From Postechiella sp039985655 (GTDB lineage Bacteria; Bacteroidota; Bacteroidia; Flavobacteriales; Flavobacteriaceae), in assembly GCA_039985655.1 (NCBI GenBank), contig JBDWSF010000014.1, positions 186,001 through 250,000 of the forward strand: a stretch of DNA of 64,000 nt, written 5' to 3'. The translations under genes were made by a program, and so were the position numbers. Below the pieces are notes generated by a model. It was not told the DNA's origin. It saw nothing but the letters and a program-made list of their open reading frames with translations, and ran no database searches. Within the stretch, counting starts at the first letter, position 1, and every line of letters starts with the position of its first letter. Below are positions 25,555-34,052 of the stretch, one piece after another.

Positions 25555-27930
25555 ATGGGGCATAAAACGTGTTTCCACTGTGGGTTAGATTCTAGCTCGA
25601 CAGAGATTCTATTCGATAACAAATCGTTTTGTTGTAATGGTTGTAAAACCGTTTACGAGATATTTTCTATAAACGACTTAACATGTTATTACGATTTACA
25701 AAATGCACCTGGAGCTACACCCAAAGAAATAGAAGGTAAATACAACTTTTTAGACAACCCAAAAATTATTGAGCAACTGTTAGAGTTTAATGACGAAAAA
25801 ACTCAAATTGCGACACTTTACATTCCGCATATACACTGTAGTTCTTGCATTTGGATACTCGAAAATCTTAGCAAACTTCATCCTTCTATTACGGCATCTA
25901 TTGTAAACTTTGGAAAGAAAACGGTGCGAGTAAATTATAATTGTGAATCGTTTTCGCTTAAAAATTTAGTAAAAATGCTAAGCAGTATAGGTTATGAACC
26001 TTTTATTAGTTTAGATGATTATAGTCCTGACAAAAAACAAATAAACAGGTCTATAATTTACAAATTAGGCGTTGCTGGTTTTGCCTTTGGAAATATTATG
26101 TTTCTATCGTTTCCAGAATATTTTCAAGTCACTGGTTTTTGGATTGAGACCTACGCGCCCATTTTTAGGTGGCTTATGTTCGCCTTTTCGTTGCCTGTAG
26201 TTTTCTATTCTGGTCAAGATTATTTTATTTCGGCTTATAAAGGGTTACGGGCTAAATTATTAAATATCGATGTTCCCATTGCTTTAGGGATTGTCGTTTT
26301 ATTTATTAGAAGTACTGTTGATATTATATTCGATTTCGGAACAGGCTTCTTCGATAGTTTATCTGGATTAATTTTCTTTCTATTATTAGGTAAATTTTTC
26401 CAACAGAAAACGTACGCCTTTTTATCTTTTGAACGCGATTACAAATCGTATTTCCCTATTGGGATTACCAAAATAGAATCTGATGGAAAAGAAGAATCTA
26501 TCCAAGTTTATGATATTAAAAAAGGCGATCGGTTACTTATTAGAAATGAAGAATTAATCCCTGTTGATTGTATACTAATAAACGGAACTGCTCGTATTGA
26601 TTATAGTTTTGTGACTGGAGAATCGGAAGCGGTTTCAAAACAATCTGGCGATAAACTTTTTGCTGGCGGAAAACAACTAAACGGTAGTGTTGAAGTTGAT
26701 GTTTTAAAATCTGTAGAGCAAAGTTATTTAACTCAATTATGGAGTAATACTATTTTTGACAAAAATAAAACCGACGGCTTTACAACTTTAACCAATACGA
26801 TTAGTAAACGATTTACCATTGCGATTTTAAGCATCGCTTTTACAGCCACATTATTCTGGCTATTTATTGATACTACAAAAGCCATAAATGTATTTACATC
26901 GGTACTTATAATTGCGTGTCCGTGTGCTATTGCATTATCGGCTCCTTTTACATTTGGTAATTTGCTTCGCATTTTTGGAAAGTTAAAGTTTTATGTAAAA
27001 AACGCTTCGGTTATTGAACAATTAGCAAGTATAGACACTATTATTTTTGATAAAACAGGCACCATAACGTCTAATAAAAAAGCACAAATAAACTACGATG
27101 GCATGACGCTTTCTCATGAAGAAGAAGCGTTACTAAAAAATACACTGCGGCATTCTAATCACCCGTTAAGTCGGTCGTTATATGATATGCTGAGCACTCA
27201 TAATATCGTACCTCTGAACGATTATCAAGAACATATTGGTAAAGGTATTGAAGCCCAATACGAACACGATTCTATTAAAATTGGTTCTGCGCCTTTTGTT
27301 GGACATACTGCCGAAACGACGACTTTGAATACGGCTGTACATGTTAGCACTAATAACACTTATAAAGGAAAATTCACTTTTTATAATGCATATAGAAAAG
27401 GACTAGCACAATTATTTAATAGGCTAAAAACCAATTATGATTTAGTTATTCTTTCGGGCGATAATGCAGGTGAAAAAGATAATTTAACAAAACTGCTTCC
27501 TACTAAAACGAAATTGCTTTTTAATCAGAAACCAGAGGACAAATTAGAGTATATAAAATATCATCAAACTGAAGGAGCTAAAGTGTTAATGATTGGTGAT
27601 GGTTTGAATGATGCTGGTGCGTTAGCGCAGAGTAATGTTGGTATTGCTATTTCGGAAAATGTGAATGTGTTTTCACCTGCTTGTGATGCCATATTGGATG
27701 CATCGAAATTTAATGAATTATTCGATTTTATAAATGCGTCGAAATCGGCTATAAAAATTATTAAATGGAGTTTTGTGTTGTCGTTTATATACAATGCGAT
27801 TGGACTTTATTTTGCGGTTACGGGCAATCTATCACCAGTAATTGCAGCCATTTTAATGCCTTTAAGCTCTATTAGTATTGTTGTTTTTACAACGATTGCT
27901 ACGAATGTTATTGGGCGAAAATTGAAGTAA
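25555..27930 (+). CDS. ccoI: Copper-transporting P-type ATPase of the CcoI/FixI group
   Basis: A 791-residue inner-membrane ATPase that moves copper out of the cytosol for cbb3 oxidase assembly. It starts with a cysteine-rich segment (C6, C9, C26, C27, C30), then a heavy-metal-associated domain with the metal site HCSSC near residue 100, eight membrane helices including the transport motif ACPCAIALSAP (near 454), phosphorylation site DKTGT (near 499) and MIGDGLNDAGAL. The N-terminal Cys segment and length are typical of CcoI rather than CopA. No ccoS, ccoN/O or ccoP follows within the window. An Fnr-type box in the promoter fits microaerobic induction. Confidence 0.88.
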   Translation: MGHKTCFHCGLDSSSTEILFDNKSFCCNGCKTVYEIFSINDLTCYYDLQNAPGATPKEIEGKYNFLDNPKIIEQLLEFNDEKTQIATLYIPHIHCSSCIWILENLSKLHPSITASIVNFGKKTVRVNYNCESFSLKNLVKMLSSIGYEPFISLDDYSPDKKQINRSIIYKLGVAGFAFGNIMFLSFPEYFQVTGFWIETYAPIFRWLMFAFSLPVVFYSGQDYFISAYKGLRAKLLNIDVPIALGIVVLFIRSTVDIIFDFGTGFFDSLSGLIFFLLLGKFFQQKTYAFLSFERDYKSYFPIGITKIESDGKEESIQVYDIKKGDRLLIRNEELIPVDCILINGTARIDYSFVTGESEAVSKQSGDKLFAGGKQLNGSVEVDVLKSVEQSYLTQLWSNTIFDKNKTDGFTTLTNTISKRFTIAILSIAFTATLFWLFIDTTKAINVFTSVLIIACPCAIALSAPFTFGNLLRIFGKLKFYVKNASVIEQLASIDTIIFDKTGTITSNKKAQINYDGMTLSHEEEALLKNTLRHSNHPLSRSLYDMLSTHNIVPLNDYQEHIGKGIEAQYEHDSIKIGSAPFVGHTAETTTLNTAVHVSTNNTYKGKFTFYNAYRKGLAQLFNRLKTNYDLVILSGDNAGEKDNLTKLLPTKTKLLFNQKPEDKLEYIKYHQTEGAKVLMIGDGLNDAGALAQSNVGIAISENVNVFSPACDAILDASKFNELFDFINASKSAIKIIKWSFVLSFIYNAIGLYFAVTGNLSPVIAAILMPLSSISIVVFTTIATNVIGRKLK

Positions 27931-28170
27931 CATATTGTTTTGGATGTGTGAATTGTTTTGTGTTGAAAAAGTGTGATTATTACGCAGAGATTCTCTGAAT
28001 TTTCGCGAAGACACACAGAGAAAAATAGAAACTGAATGGCGGGTTAGTGTGTTAGGAATTGCAGCTGTTCGAATAACTGCTGATATTCTTAACCTTTTGT
28101 TTTTGATTAATGATAAAAACGATTTTATAGGTAAACTTAATTATGGATTCCTGCGAAGGCAGGAATGACA
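27931..28170. repeat. Spacer after ccoI with repeat debris
   Basis: No gene. It holds a CTCTG-rich fragment around 27985-28018 (CGCAGAGATTCTCTG ... ACACACAGAG) and a short hairpin GATTCCTGCGAAGGCAGG... at 28146-28169 whose arms are ATTCCTGC / GCAGGAAT. Related short hairpins ending GGAATGAC lie at 36652-36674 and 62155-62178. Confidence 0.55.
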
Positions 28171-28210
28171 AAAAAAAAGAGAGACTTTTTATACAGTCTC
28201 TCTTTTTTTT
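28171..28210. terminator. Bidirectional terminator between ccoI and carB
   Basis: Stem GAGAGACT / AGTCTCTC (28179-28186 with 28195-28202) flanked by eight A and eight T, so it can end transcripts from both sides. Confidence 0.88.
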
Positions 28211-28222
28211 ATCAAATATATT

Positions 28223-31075
28223 CTATTTACTTAAATACATTTTACGTCTTGAATATAAATCGTAAAACGCATCATCTTTTAAGCCATCAATGAATAAGAT
28301 ACTTTCTCCAGTACTCTTCATTTCCGGACCTAGTTTCTTATTTACATTATGGAATTTATCAAAGGAAAATACGGGTTGCTTAATGGCGTATCCATCTAAT
28401 TTAGGATTGAAGTTAAAATCTGTAACTTTCTTTTCGCCCAGCATCACTTTAGTTGCATAATTTACATACGGCTCTCCGTAGGCTTTTGCTATAAATGGTA
28501 CCGTTCTAGACGCTCTAGGGTTTGCTTCAATAATATAAACCGTATCGTCTTTAATAGCGAATTGAATATTTATTAAACCAACGGTATTAAGCGCTAATGC
28601 AATCTTATTAGTATGATCTATAATTTGCTGCATCACTAAATCACCAAGGTTAAATGGCGGTAATAACGAGTTACTATCTCCAGAATGAATTCCACAAGGT
28701 TCAATATGCTCCATGATACCAATAATGTATACATTTTCACCATCGCAAATCGCATCTGCTTCAGCTTCAATAGCACCATCTAAATAATGATCTAATAGTA
28801 ATTGATTTCCTGGCATTCTGCCCAATAAATCAACAACATGTTTTTCTAATTCTTCTTTATTAATAACAATTTTCATCCCTTGCCCACCAAGAACATAAGA
28901 TGGACGAACTAAAATAGGGAAGTCTAACACATCTGCAATTGCAGAAGCTTCATCTGCCGTAGTAGCAATATCAAACTCTGGATAAGGAATATTATTTTCC
29001 TTTAACATGTTAGAGAATAAGCCTCTATCTTCTGCTAAATCTAGAGCTTCAAAACTAGTTCCTAATATTTTAACACCGTATTTTGTTAATTTTTCAGCAA
29101 GCTTTAAAGCCGTTTGACCTCCTAACTGAACAATAACACCTTCTGGTTTTTCATGCTTGATAATATCGTAAATGTGTTCCCAAAAAACAGGTTCGAAATA
29201 TAATTTATCAGCAGTATCAAAATCTGTAGAAACCGTTTCAGGGTTACAGTTAATCATAATCGTTTCGTAACCACACTCAGCAGCCGCTAAAACTCCATGA
29301 ACACAACAGTAATCAAACTCAATACCTTGTCCAATTCTATTAGGTCCAGAACCTAATACAATCACTTTTTTCTTATCAGAAACGACACTTTCGTTATCTG
29401 CATATCGGTTACCGTCAGGAGTTTCCATATCACTCTCAAATGTTGAGTAGTAATAAGGTGTTTTAGCTTCAAACTCTGCGGCACAGGTATCAACCAATTT
29501 ATAAACCCGATTAACACCAAGTTCTTCACGTTTATTATACACTTGACTTTCTAAACAACCAAGCATATGTGCTATTTGTCTATCGCCATACCCTTTTTGT
29601 TTGGCTTCAAGTAACAAATCTTTTTCTATACTATCAATTGTAAATGTAGAAATCTCATTCTTAAGTACATGTAATTCTTCATACTGCTTTAAAAACCACA
29701 TATCAATTTTAGTGATTTCGTAAATACGACTTAAAGGAATTCCAATTTCAATCGCATCATAAATAGCAAACACACGATCCCAACTTGCATTAGTTAGTTT
29801 CTCAATGATTTGATCATAGTTTTTATAGCCTTTCCCATCTGCTCCTAAACCATTACGCTTAATTTCAAGAGACTGGGTTGCTTTATGAAGCGCTTCTTGG
29901 AACGAACGTCCAATACCCATAACCTCGCCTACAGATTTCATTTGAAGTCCTAGTCTTCTATCAGAACCTTCAAACTTATCAAAATTCCAACGTGGAATTT
30001 TCACAATCACATAATCTAAAGTCGGTTCGAATAAAGCCGATGTCGATTTTGTAATTTGATTATTTAATTCATCTAAATGATACCCCAACGCTAATTTAGC
30101 AGCAATTTTTGCAATAGGATACCCTGTTGCTTTACTCGCTAATGCCGAAGAACGCGATACACGCGGGTTTATTTCAATAGCAATAATATCTTCATTTTCA
30201 TCTGGAGAGATGGCAAACTGTACATTACATCCACCAGCAAAGTCACCAATATTACGCATCATATGGATTGCCATATCACGCATTTTTTGATACGTTTTAT
30301 CACTTAAAGTCATTGCCGGAGCAACAGTAATAGAATCTCCTGTATGAATTCCAATTGGATCCATATTTTCGATAGAACAAATAATAACTACGTTATCATT
30401 AGAATCTCTAAGTAACTCTAGTTCATATTCTTTCCAACCAATTAAGGCCTTATCAATCATCACTTCATGAATTGGAGAAATCTCTAATCCGCGTGTTAAT
30501 AACTCATCAAAATCTTCTTCTTTATATACAAATGAAGCGCCTGCACCACCTAATGTAAACGAAGCTCTAATAATTAAAGGGAATCCAAATTCCTGAGCAA
30601 TTTCTTTACCCTTTAAAAAAGATGTCGCTGTAGCTTGAGGTGCCATTGGAACACCAATTTTAAGCATCAACTCTCTAAACTGCTCTCTATCTTCAGTAAT
30701 ATTTATAGCATCAATATTAACACCTATAATTTCTACATCAAAATCTTTCCAAATCCCTTTTTCATCAGCTTCAATAGCAAGGTTCAACGCTGTTTGTCCT
30801 CCCATTGTTGGCAAAACTGCATCAATTTGAGGATGATCCTTCAAAATTTGAAGGATCGATTTTGTATTTAAAGGAAGCAAGTATACATGATCAGCCATAG
30901 ATGGATCAGTCATTATAGTTGCAGGATTAGAGTTTATCAAGATGGTTTCTATTCCATCTTCTCTAAGCGATCTTAAAGCTTGGGTTCCTGAATAATCAAA
31001 CTCACATGCTTGTCCAATAACAATTGGCCCAGATCCAATAATTAATATAGATTTAAGTTTAGAATTTTTTGGCAT
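28223..31075 (-). CDS. carB: Carbamoyl-phosphate synthase large subunit, short form
   Basis: Makes carbamoyl phosphate for pyrimidine and arginine synthesis, with CarA supplying ammonia. Two ATP-grasp halves are clear: IGSGPIVIGQACEFDYSGTQ and VLGSGPNRIGQGIEFDYCCV at the starts, substrate loops FTLGGAGASF and VLGGQGMKIV, and metal-binding blocks IEINPRVSRSSALASKATGY and IEANPRASRTVPFIAKAYG. With 950 residues it ends just after GPEMKSTGESILF, so the C-terminal allosteric (MGS-like) domain of about 120 residues found in E. coli CarB is absent. carA is not next to it in this window. rpmH lies upstream on the same strand. Confidence 0.96.
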   Translation of the reverse strand: MPKNSKLKSILIIGSGPIVIGQACEFDYSGTQALRSLREDGIETILINSNPATIMTDPSMADHVYLLPLNTKSILQILKDHPQIDAVLPTMGGQTALNLAIEADEKGIWKDFDVEIIGVNIDAINITEDREQFRELMLKIGVPMAPQATATSFLKGKEIAQEFGFPLIIRASFTLGGAGASFVYKEEDFDELLTRGLEISPIHEVMIDKALIGWKEYELELLRDSNDNVVIICSIENMDPIGIHTGDSITVAPAMTLSDKTYQKMRDMAIHMMRNIGDFAGGCNVQFAISPDENEDIIAIEINPRVSRSSALASKATGYPIAKIAAKLALGYHLDELNNQITKSTSALFEPTLDYVIVKIPRWNFDKFEGSDRRLGLQMKSVGEVMGIGRSFQEALHKATQSLEIKRNGLGADGKGYKNYDQIIEKLTNASWDRVFAIYDAIEIGIPLSRIYEITKIDMWFLKQYEELHVLKNEISTFTIDSIEKDLLLEAKQKGYGDRQIAHMLGCLESQVYNKREELGVNRVYKLVDTCAAEFEAKTPYYYSTFESDMETPDGNRYADNESVVSDKKKVIVLGSGPNRIGQGIEFDYCCVHGVLAAAECGYETIMINCNPETVSTDFDTADKLYFEPVFWEHIYDIIKHEKPEGVIVQLGGQTALKLAEKLTKYGVKILGTSFEALDLAEDRGLFSNMLKENNIPYPEFDIATTADEASAIADVLDFPILVRPSYVLGGQGMKIVINKEELEKHVVDLLGRMPGNQLLLDHYLDGAIEAEADAICDGENVYIIGIMEHIEPCGIHSGDSNSLLPPFNLGDLVMQQIIDHTNKIALALNTVGLINIQFAIKDDTVYIIEANPRASRTVPFIAKAYGEPYVNYATKVMLGEKKVTDFNFNPKLDGYAIKQPVFSFDKFHNVNKKLGPEMKSTGESILFIDGLKDDAFYDLYSRRKMYLSK

Positions 31076-31131
31076 TTTTACTGTATTGTGTTTTATTATA
31101 AATCGTTACAAAAATAGACATTAGCAGATAT

Positions 31132-31165
31132 AAAAAAAGGCGTTGCTATTAAGCAACACCTTTTT
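31132..31165 (-). terminator. Terminator of rpmH
   Basis: Stem AAAAAGGCGTTGCT / AGCAACACCTTTTT with a four-base loop (one mismatch), placed 22 bases after the rpmH stop on the minus strand. Confidence 0.8.
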
Positions 31166-31186
31166 ATTATCAACAATTGTTAATCA

Positions 31187-31348
31187 TTATTTTTTATGTC
31201 TTGTTTCAGATGAAACAGATATTTTCTTTCTCCCTTTAGCTCTTCTACGAGCAAGTACTTTTCTACCATTGGCAGATGCCATTCTTTCTCTGAAACCGTG
31301 TTTGTTTCTTCTTTTTCTCTTTGACGGTTGAAACGTTCTTTTACTCAT
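31187..31348 (-). CDS. rpmH: 50S ribosomal protein L34
   Basis: A 53-residue basic protein (MSKRTFQPSKRKRRNKHGFR, MASANGRKVLARRRAKGRKK, SVSSETRHKK). The core is the standard L34; the last residues are the usual Flavobacteria tail. It has its own consensus promoter (31410-31440) and terminator, so it is a single-gene unit. Confidence 0.97.
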   Translation of the reverse strand: MSKRTFQPSKRKRRNKHGFRERMASANGRKVLARRRAKGRKKISVSSETRHKK

Positions 31349-31409
31349 TATCTTATATCTTTAAATCTGAATTCTAATTTACTATTTGGTGCTTACCCAA
31401 AACTGACGG

Positions 31410-31440
31410 CAAATATACGAAGAGTTTTCACTTTGACAAA
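31410..31440 (-). promoter_or_regulatory. rpmH promoter
   Basis: On the minus strand TTTG (31440-31437), 19 bases, TATATTTG (31417-31410): a perfect match to the Bacteroidota primary-sigma consensus. The expected transcript has a leader of about 55 bases. Confidence 0.85.
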
Positions 31441-31644
31441 CGTTATTCGAAAAATATTTTTTATTTCAATATTTTAATTTCAGAACCTCACAAATCTACT
31501 ATTTATTTAGGGTTACAAAGGTATTTTGTTAAATGTCTTTTACAAGATTTTAATAAAAAATTAGTTTCTTTGTAGTCTAAATAAAATAAAGACGCTTATT
31601 ACATTAATCATAAGCATCAAAATCAACACATAATACACCTTAAA

Positions 31645-32220
31645 ATGTACAATAAAATTATAAAACTTATTATAGCAGCAGGAATTATAGCTTTCGCTGT
31701 TTATCAATTCACAGAAGGTTATATAGGTAATGGCATCATGCTTATTCTATTATCTCTAATTTTTGTGTTTTTATATTTTAAAAACGAATTTATATTATTA
31801 GCTTTTCTAAAATTACGTAAACAAGATTTTGATGGTGCTAAAGCGTGGTTAAACAAAATTAAAAACCCCGAAGCTGCTTTAGTAAAGAAGCAGCAAGGTT
31901 ATTTCAATTACTTACACGGTATTATGGTATCGCAAAGTAATATAAACGAAGCCGAAAAATATTTCAAGAAAGCGATTTCTTTAGGACTTTCTATGGATAA
32001 CGATTTAGCCATGGCTAAACTAAACTTATCGGGTATTGCATTTTCTAAACGCAGAAAATTAGAAGCTCAAAAATTATTATCAGAAGCTCAAAAATTAGAT
32101 AAGCAAGGCATGCTTACAGAACAAATTAAAGAGATGAAAGCTAATATGAAACGTGCACAGGCTCCAAATCAACATTACGGTGCAGGCGGTTCTTTAAGAG
32201 CACAGAAGCGTAGAGGGTAA
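31645..32220 (+). CDS. TPR protein with two N-terminal membrane helices
   Basis: A 191-residue protein: two hydrophobic helices (about residues 4-22 and 28-46), then TPR-like helices (FDGAKAWLNKIKNPEAALVKK, NINEAEKYFKKAISLGLSMD, KLNLSGIAFSKRRKLEAQKL) facing the cytosol and a basic glycine-rich end. Conserved in Flavobacteria as far as I recall; the role is unknown. It starts 296 bases from the divergent rpmH gene and that gap contains, besides the rpmH promoter, only AT-rich sequence. Confidence 0.7.
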   Translation: MYNKIIKLIIAAGIIAFAVYQFTEGYIGNGIMLILLSLIFVFLYFKNEFILLAFLKLRKQDFDGAKAWLNKIKNPEAALVKKQQGYFNYLHGIMVSQSNINEAEKYFKKAISLGLSMDNDLAMAKLNLSGIAFSKRRKLEAQKLLSEAQKLDKQGMLTEQIKEMKANMKRAQAPNQHYGAGGSLRAQKRRG

Positions 32221-32776
32221 ATTATAATCTGATTTTTCAATTAATTATTTTGGGCGTTACCACAAGGGTCAGGCTTTACGTTACAAGTCCTCGCTTCGTT
32301 CCTCCGCTGTGGGCTTTCCTCTGCAATCCTTAACGCGGGTTAGTCTACGGTTAACAGTATTCACTTCTCACTCAAAACTGTGTACTCGAAAAGTAAAGGC
32401 GATAACTACCACTATGTTTTTTATAACGAAGTAATCCTTCAAATCTTACCGTCATTACGAGGCGTTTTTACGACGAAGTAATCTCTCAAATTGAAGCTGT
32501 ACAGTTAAACAATAAACAGATTGCCACATCACACAAAAAAGCGTGATTCGCAATGACAGATATTATAAATAAGTTCAACATCATTGTTATGACATAAGGA
32601 CCAAGTAATCTTTTTAAACTGAAAAAACGTCATAAAATTAAACCCTGACAGTTTTCAATTGAAGTTTGTTTTATCGTAGGAAAAATTAATTATCTTTACG
32701 GGATAACAGTGACGAAAAACTGACTATATCCTGACTTATTTACGGGATATCGGTAATAAAAATTACTATATAACGA
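32221..32776. other. Gene-free left flank of the accessory island
   Basis: About 550 bases without a gene. Contents: a GC-richer stretch at about 32250-32345 (starts GGGCGTTACCACAAGGGTCA) that resembles repeats scattered in Flavobacteria; the palindromic repeat at 32451-32557 and a partial copy just before it; and the direct repeat TTTACGGGATA at 32695-32705 and 32739-32749. TATCTTTAC at 32691 resembles a -7 element. Confidence 0.6.
32451..32557. repeat. Palindromic repeat, intergenic copy
   Basis: A 107-bp unit with ends GTCATTACGA / TCGCAATGAC and inner GAAGTAATCT ... AGATTGCC. Same family as the copy inside purL and the one at 60102-60196. Confidence 0.8.
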
Positions 32777-32790
32777 GTTGGGCGTAATTA
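32777..32790 (+). other. Left boundary of cassette-like module A
   Basis: GTTGGGCGTAATTA. Inverted, it matches the right boundary TAACTACGCCCAAC at 33919-33932 in 13 of 14 bases. GTTGGGC fits the integron R' core GTTRRRY. The first gene of the module begins 40 bases later. Confidence 0.6.
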
Positions 32791-32829
32791 ATCATCAGCA
32801 TTATTAATACAAATGATATTTATTAGATT

Positions 32830-33399
32830 ATGAAAATAGAAATAGTTATCTCGATCATATCTACTGCAATCGCTAGTTTATCATTTTTATTTGCTTTTTA
32901 TGTTTATAGAAAAAGCAGACATTCCGTAAAGCTTAAGGAAAATCAGGATCAACAAATGCAGATCATTGCAAGTCAAGCTATTTTGTTTTGGGAACAAATT
33001 CAAATACTAATGAATGCAAATGTAAACAAATATGATGTTGACCCATATATTTACATATCATTGAAACAGAACGCCAAAAGACTTGAAGAATCGATTGAAA
33101 AAGCCATTTCATTAGGGTTGTGGAATACAATTGTTCCTAAGCGTAAACGAAATTCCGATGGAATGCATGTAGCATTTATTCAAAGTCTTATGCATCAAAG
33201 TGTGTCGGATATAGATACTCCAATAGATTGGCTAAAACAACATCTCATTATGGGCATTGTTCGACTTTTTGAGATTTGTGAAAATTACGAAGGACTAAAT
33301 AAATCTCTAAAAGATGAATTAGAAAAAAGAGTTTCTAAGGAAATTAGGGAGCTTTCTTGGGTATATATTTACAAAAACGAAAAGAAAGACCTAAAGTAA
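32830..33399 (+). CDS. Hypothetical membrane-anchored protein (module A)
   Basis: A 189-residue protein with one N-terminal membrane helix (IVISIISTAIASLSFLFAFY, residues 4-23) followed by a basic stretch (YRKSRHSVKLKENQDQQ), giving a cytoplasmic helical domain. No known family is recognised. It converges with the XRE gene, 7 bases apart, inside the cassette-like module. Cassette-borne genes with this layout often have defence or toxin-related roles, but nothing in the protein itself shows this. Confidence 0.65.
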   Translation: MKIEIVISIISTAIASLSFLFAFYVYRKSRHSVKLKENQDQQMQIIASQAILFWEQIQILMNANVNKYDVDPYIYISLKQNAKRLEESIEKAISLGLWNTIVPKRKRNSDGMHVAFIQSLMHQSVSDIDTPIDWLKQHLIMGIVRLFEICENYEGLNKSLKDELEKRVSKEIRELSWVYIYKNEKKDLK

Positions 33400-33406
33400 A
33401 ATGTCT

Positions 33407-33631
33407 TCATTTTATGTGCAAATCTAAAAGTTCGTTAAGTTTAATATCCAATGCCTCAGAAATTTCAAAAAGCGTATAAAGCGTAGGGTTGACTTTCCCG
33501 TTTTCTAGCTTTTCAATAGCCTGTCTATCTTTATTACAAGCACGAGCTAAATCAGATTGACTCCAACCCTTCTGACTTCTTAGTTCAACAATACGCTGAC
33601 CTATTTTCTTTTTAAGTTGTTCTTTATTCAC
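33407..33631 (-). CDS. Small XRE-family repressor
   Basis: A 74-residue Cro/C1-type helix-turn-helix protein from a GTG start: QRIVELRSQKGWSQSDLARA and KDRQAIEKLENGKVNPTLYT cover the whole DNA-binding fold. It is divergent from the SymE-like gene, with 95 bases between the starts holding two matching 18-bp inverted repeats. It most likely represses both genes and may act as the antitoxin-like control of the pair. Confidence 0.88.
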   Translation of the reverse strand: MNKEQLKKKIGQRIVELRSQKGWSQSDLARACNKDRQAIEKLENGKVNPTLYTLFEISEALDIKLNELLDLHIK

Positions 33632-33664
33632 AAAGCAAATGTCAGCTAATTATACGACAATTTT

Positions 33665-33724
33665 GTCATATTAAAATTTGACAATTCGATTTTAAACATT
33701 ATGTTTGTCATATAAAAATATGAC
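33665..33724. promoter_or_regulatory. Two operators and promoter between XRE and symE-like genes
   Basis: Operator 1 GTCATATTAAAATTTGAC (33665-33682) and operator 2 GTCATATAAAAATATGAC (33707-33724) share the form GTCATAT-N4-ATWTGAC and start 42 bases apart, four helical turns. A consensus promoter for symE lies across them: TTTG (33677-33680), 19 bases, TATGTTTG (33700-33707). Operator 2 covers the expected transcription start and ends 2 bases before the symE start codon. A further half-pair GACAATTTTGTC is at 33656-33667. Confidence 0.75.
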
Positions 33725-33726
33725 GA

Positions 33727-33921
33727 TTGAGTAAATTCAGGAAATTAAAAGTTTATAAAAAATTCCAACCACGTGAATGGAAATATATTGCTATTCCTGA
33801 AATCCGACTTGAGGGAAGATGGTTAAAAGAACTTGGGTTTGAAATTGGAAAAGAAATTGAAATTAAGCAACAAAAAAATAAACTGACTATTACGCTGACT
33901 GACAAAAAAGAAGAAAAATAA
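33727..33921 (+). CDS. SymE-like toxin of the AbrB/SpoVT fold
   Basis: A 64-residue protein from a TTG start; the central block IAIPEIRLEGRWLKELGF and EIGKEIEIKQQKNKLTITLT is typical of SymE proteins, whose E. coli member is an SOS-induced toxin kept low by an antisense RNA. Here a divergent XRE repressor and two operators replace or add to RNA control. An upstream ATG at 33720 is out of frame and stops after four codons. The stop codon TAA is also the first three bases of the module's right boundary. Confidence 0.75.
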   Translation: MSKFRKLKVYKKFQPREWKYIAIPEIRLEGRWLKELGFEIGKEIEIKQQKNKLTITLTDKKEEK

Positions 33922-34050
33922 CTACGCCCAACACGGCATATAAAAAAAAATGGTTTAAGAGCTTAAACGAAAATGAATTTTATAAATTTATGGTAATGTA
34001 AAACTGAAAAGCTAGTGCATAAAAATCCACTACTTTTCATATACAAAACC
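33919..34050 (+). other. attC-like right end of module A
   Basis: Begins with TAACTACGCCCAAC, where GCCCAAC (33926-33932) fits the integron R'' core RYYYAAC and pairs with GTTGGGC at the module's own start. It runs to ACAAAACC at 34050, where the IS element interrupts; joining past the IS gives ...ACCGTTAGC, a total of about 132 bases. Inside are the hairpin GTTTAAGAGCTTAAAC (33953-33968) and the pairs ACGG / CCGT and GGTTT / AAACC next to the ends. Size and plan agree with attC sites, but a structure-based search is needed. Confidence 0.5.
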
Positions 34051-34052
34051 GT

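Noticed and set aside
27931..28170. Search for a small ccoS gene behind ccoI
   Set aside because: No frame of about 50-70 residues with a membrane helix is present.
32250..32345. GC-richer stretch considered as a structural RNA gene
   Set aside because: No tRNA, tmRNA, SRP, RNase P or 6S pattern could be built; it looks like an interspersed repeat.
32640..32776. Attempt to find a further cassette upstream of module A
   Set aside because: No RYYYAAC-type motif with a complementary partner could be assigned; only a direct repeat TTTACGGGATA was found.
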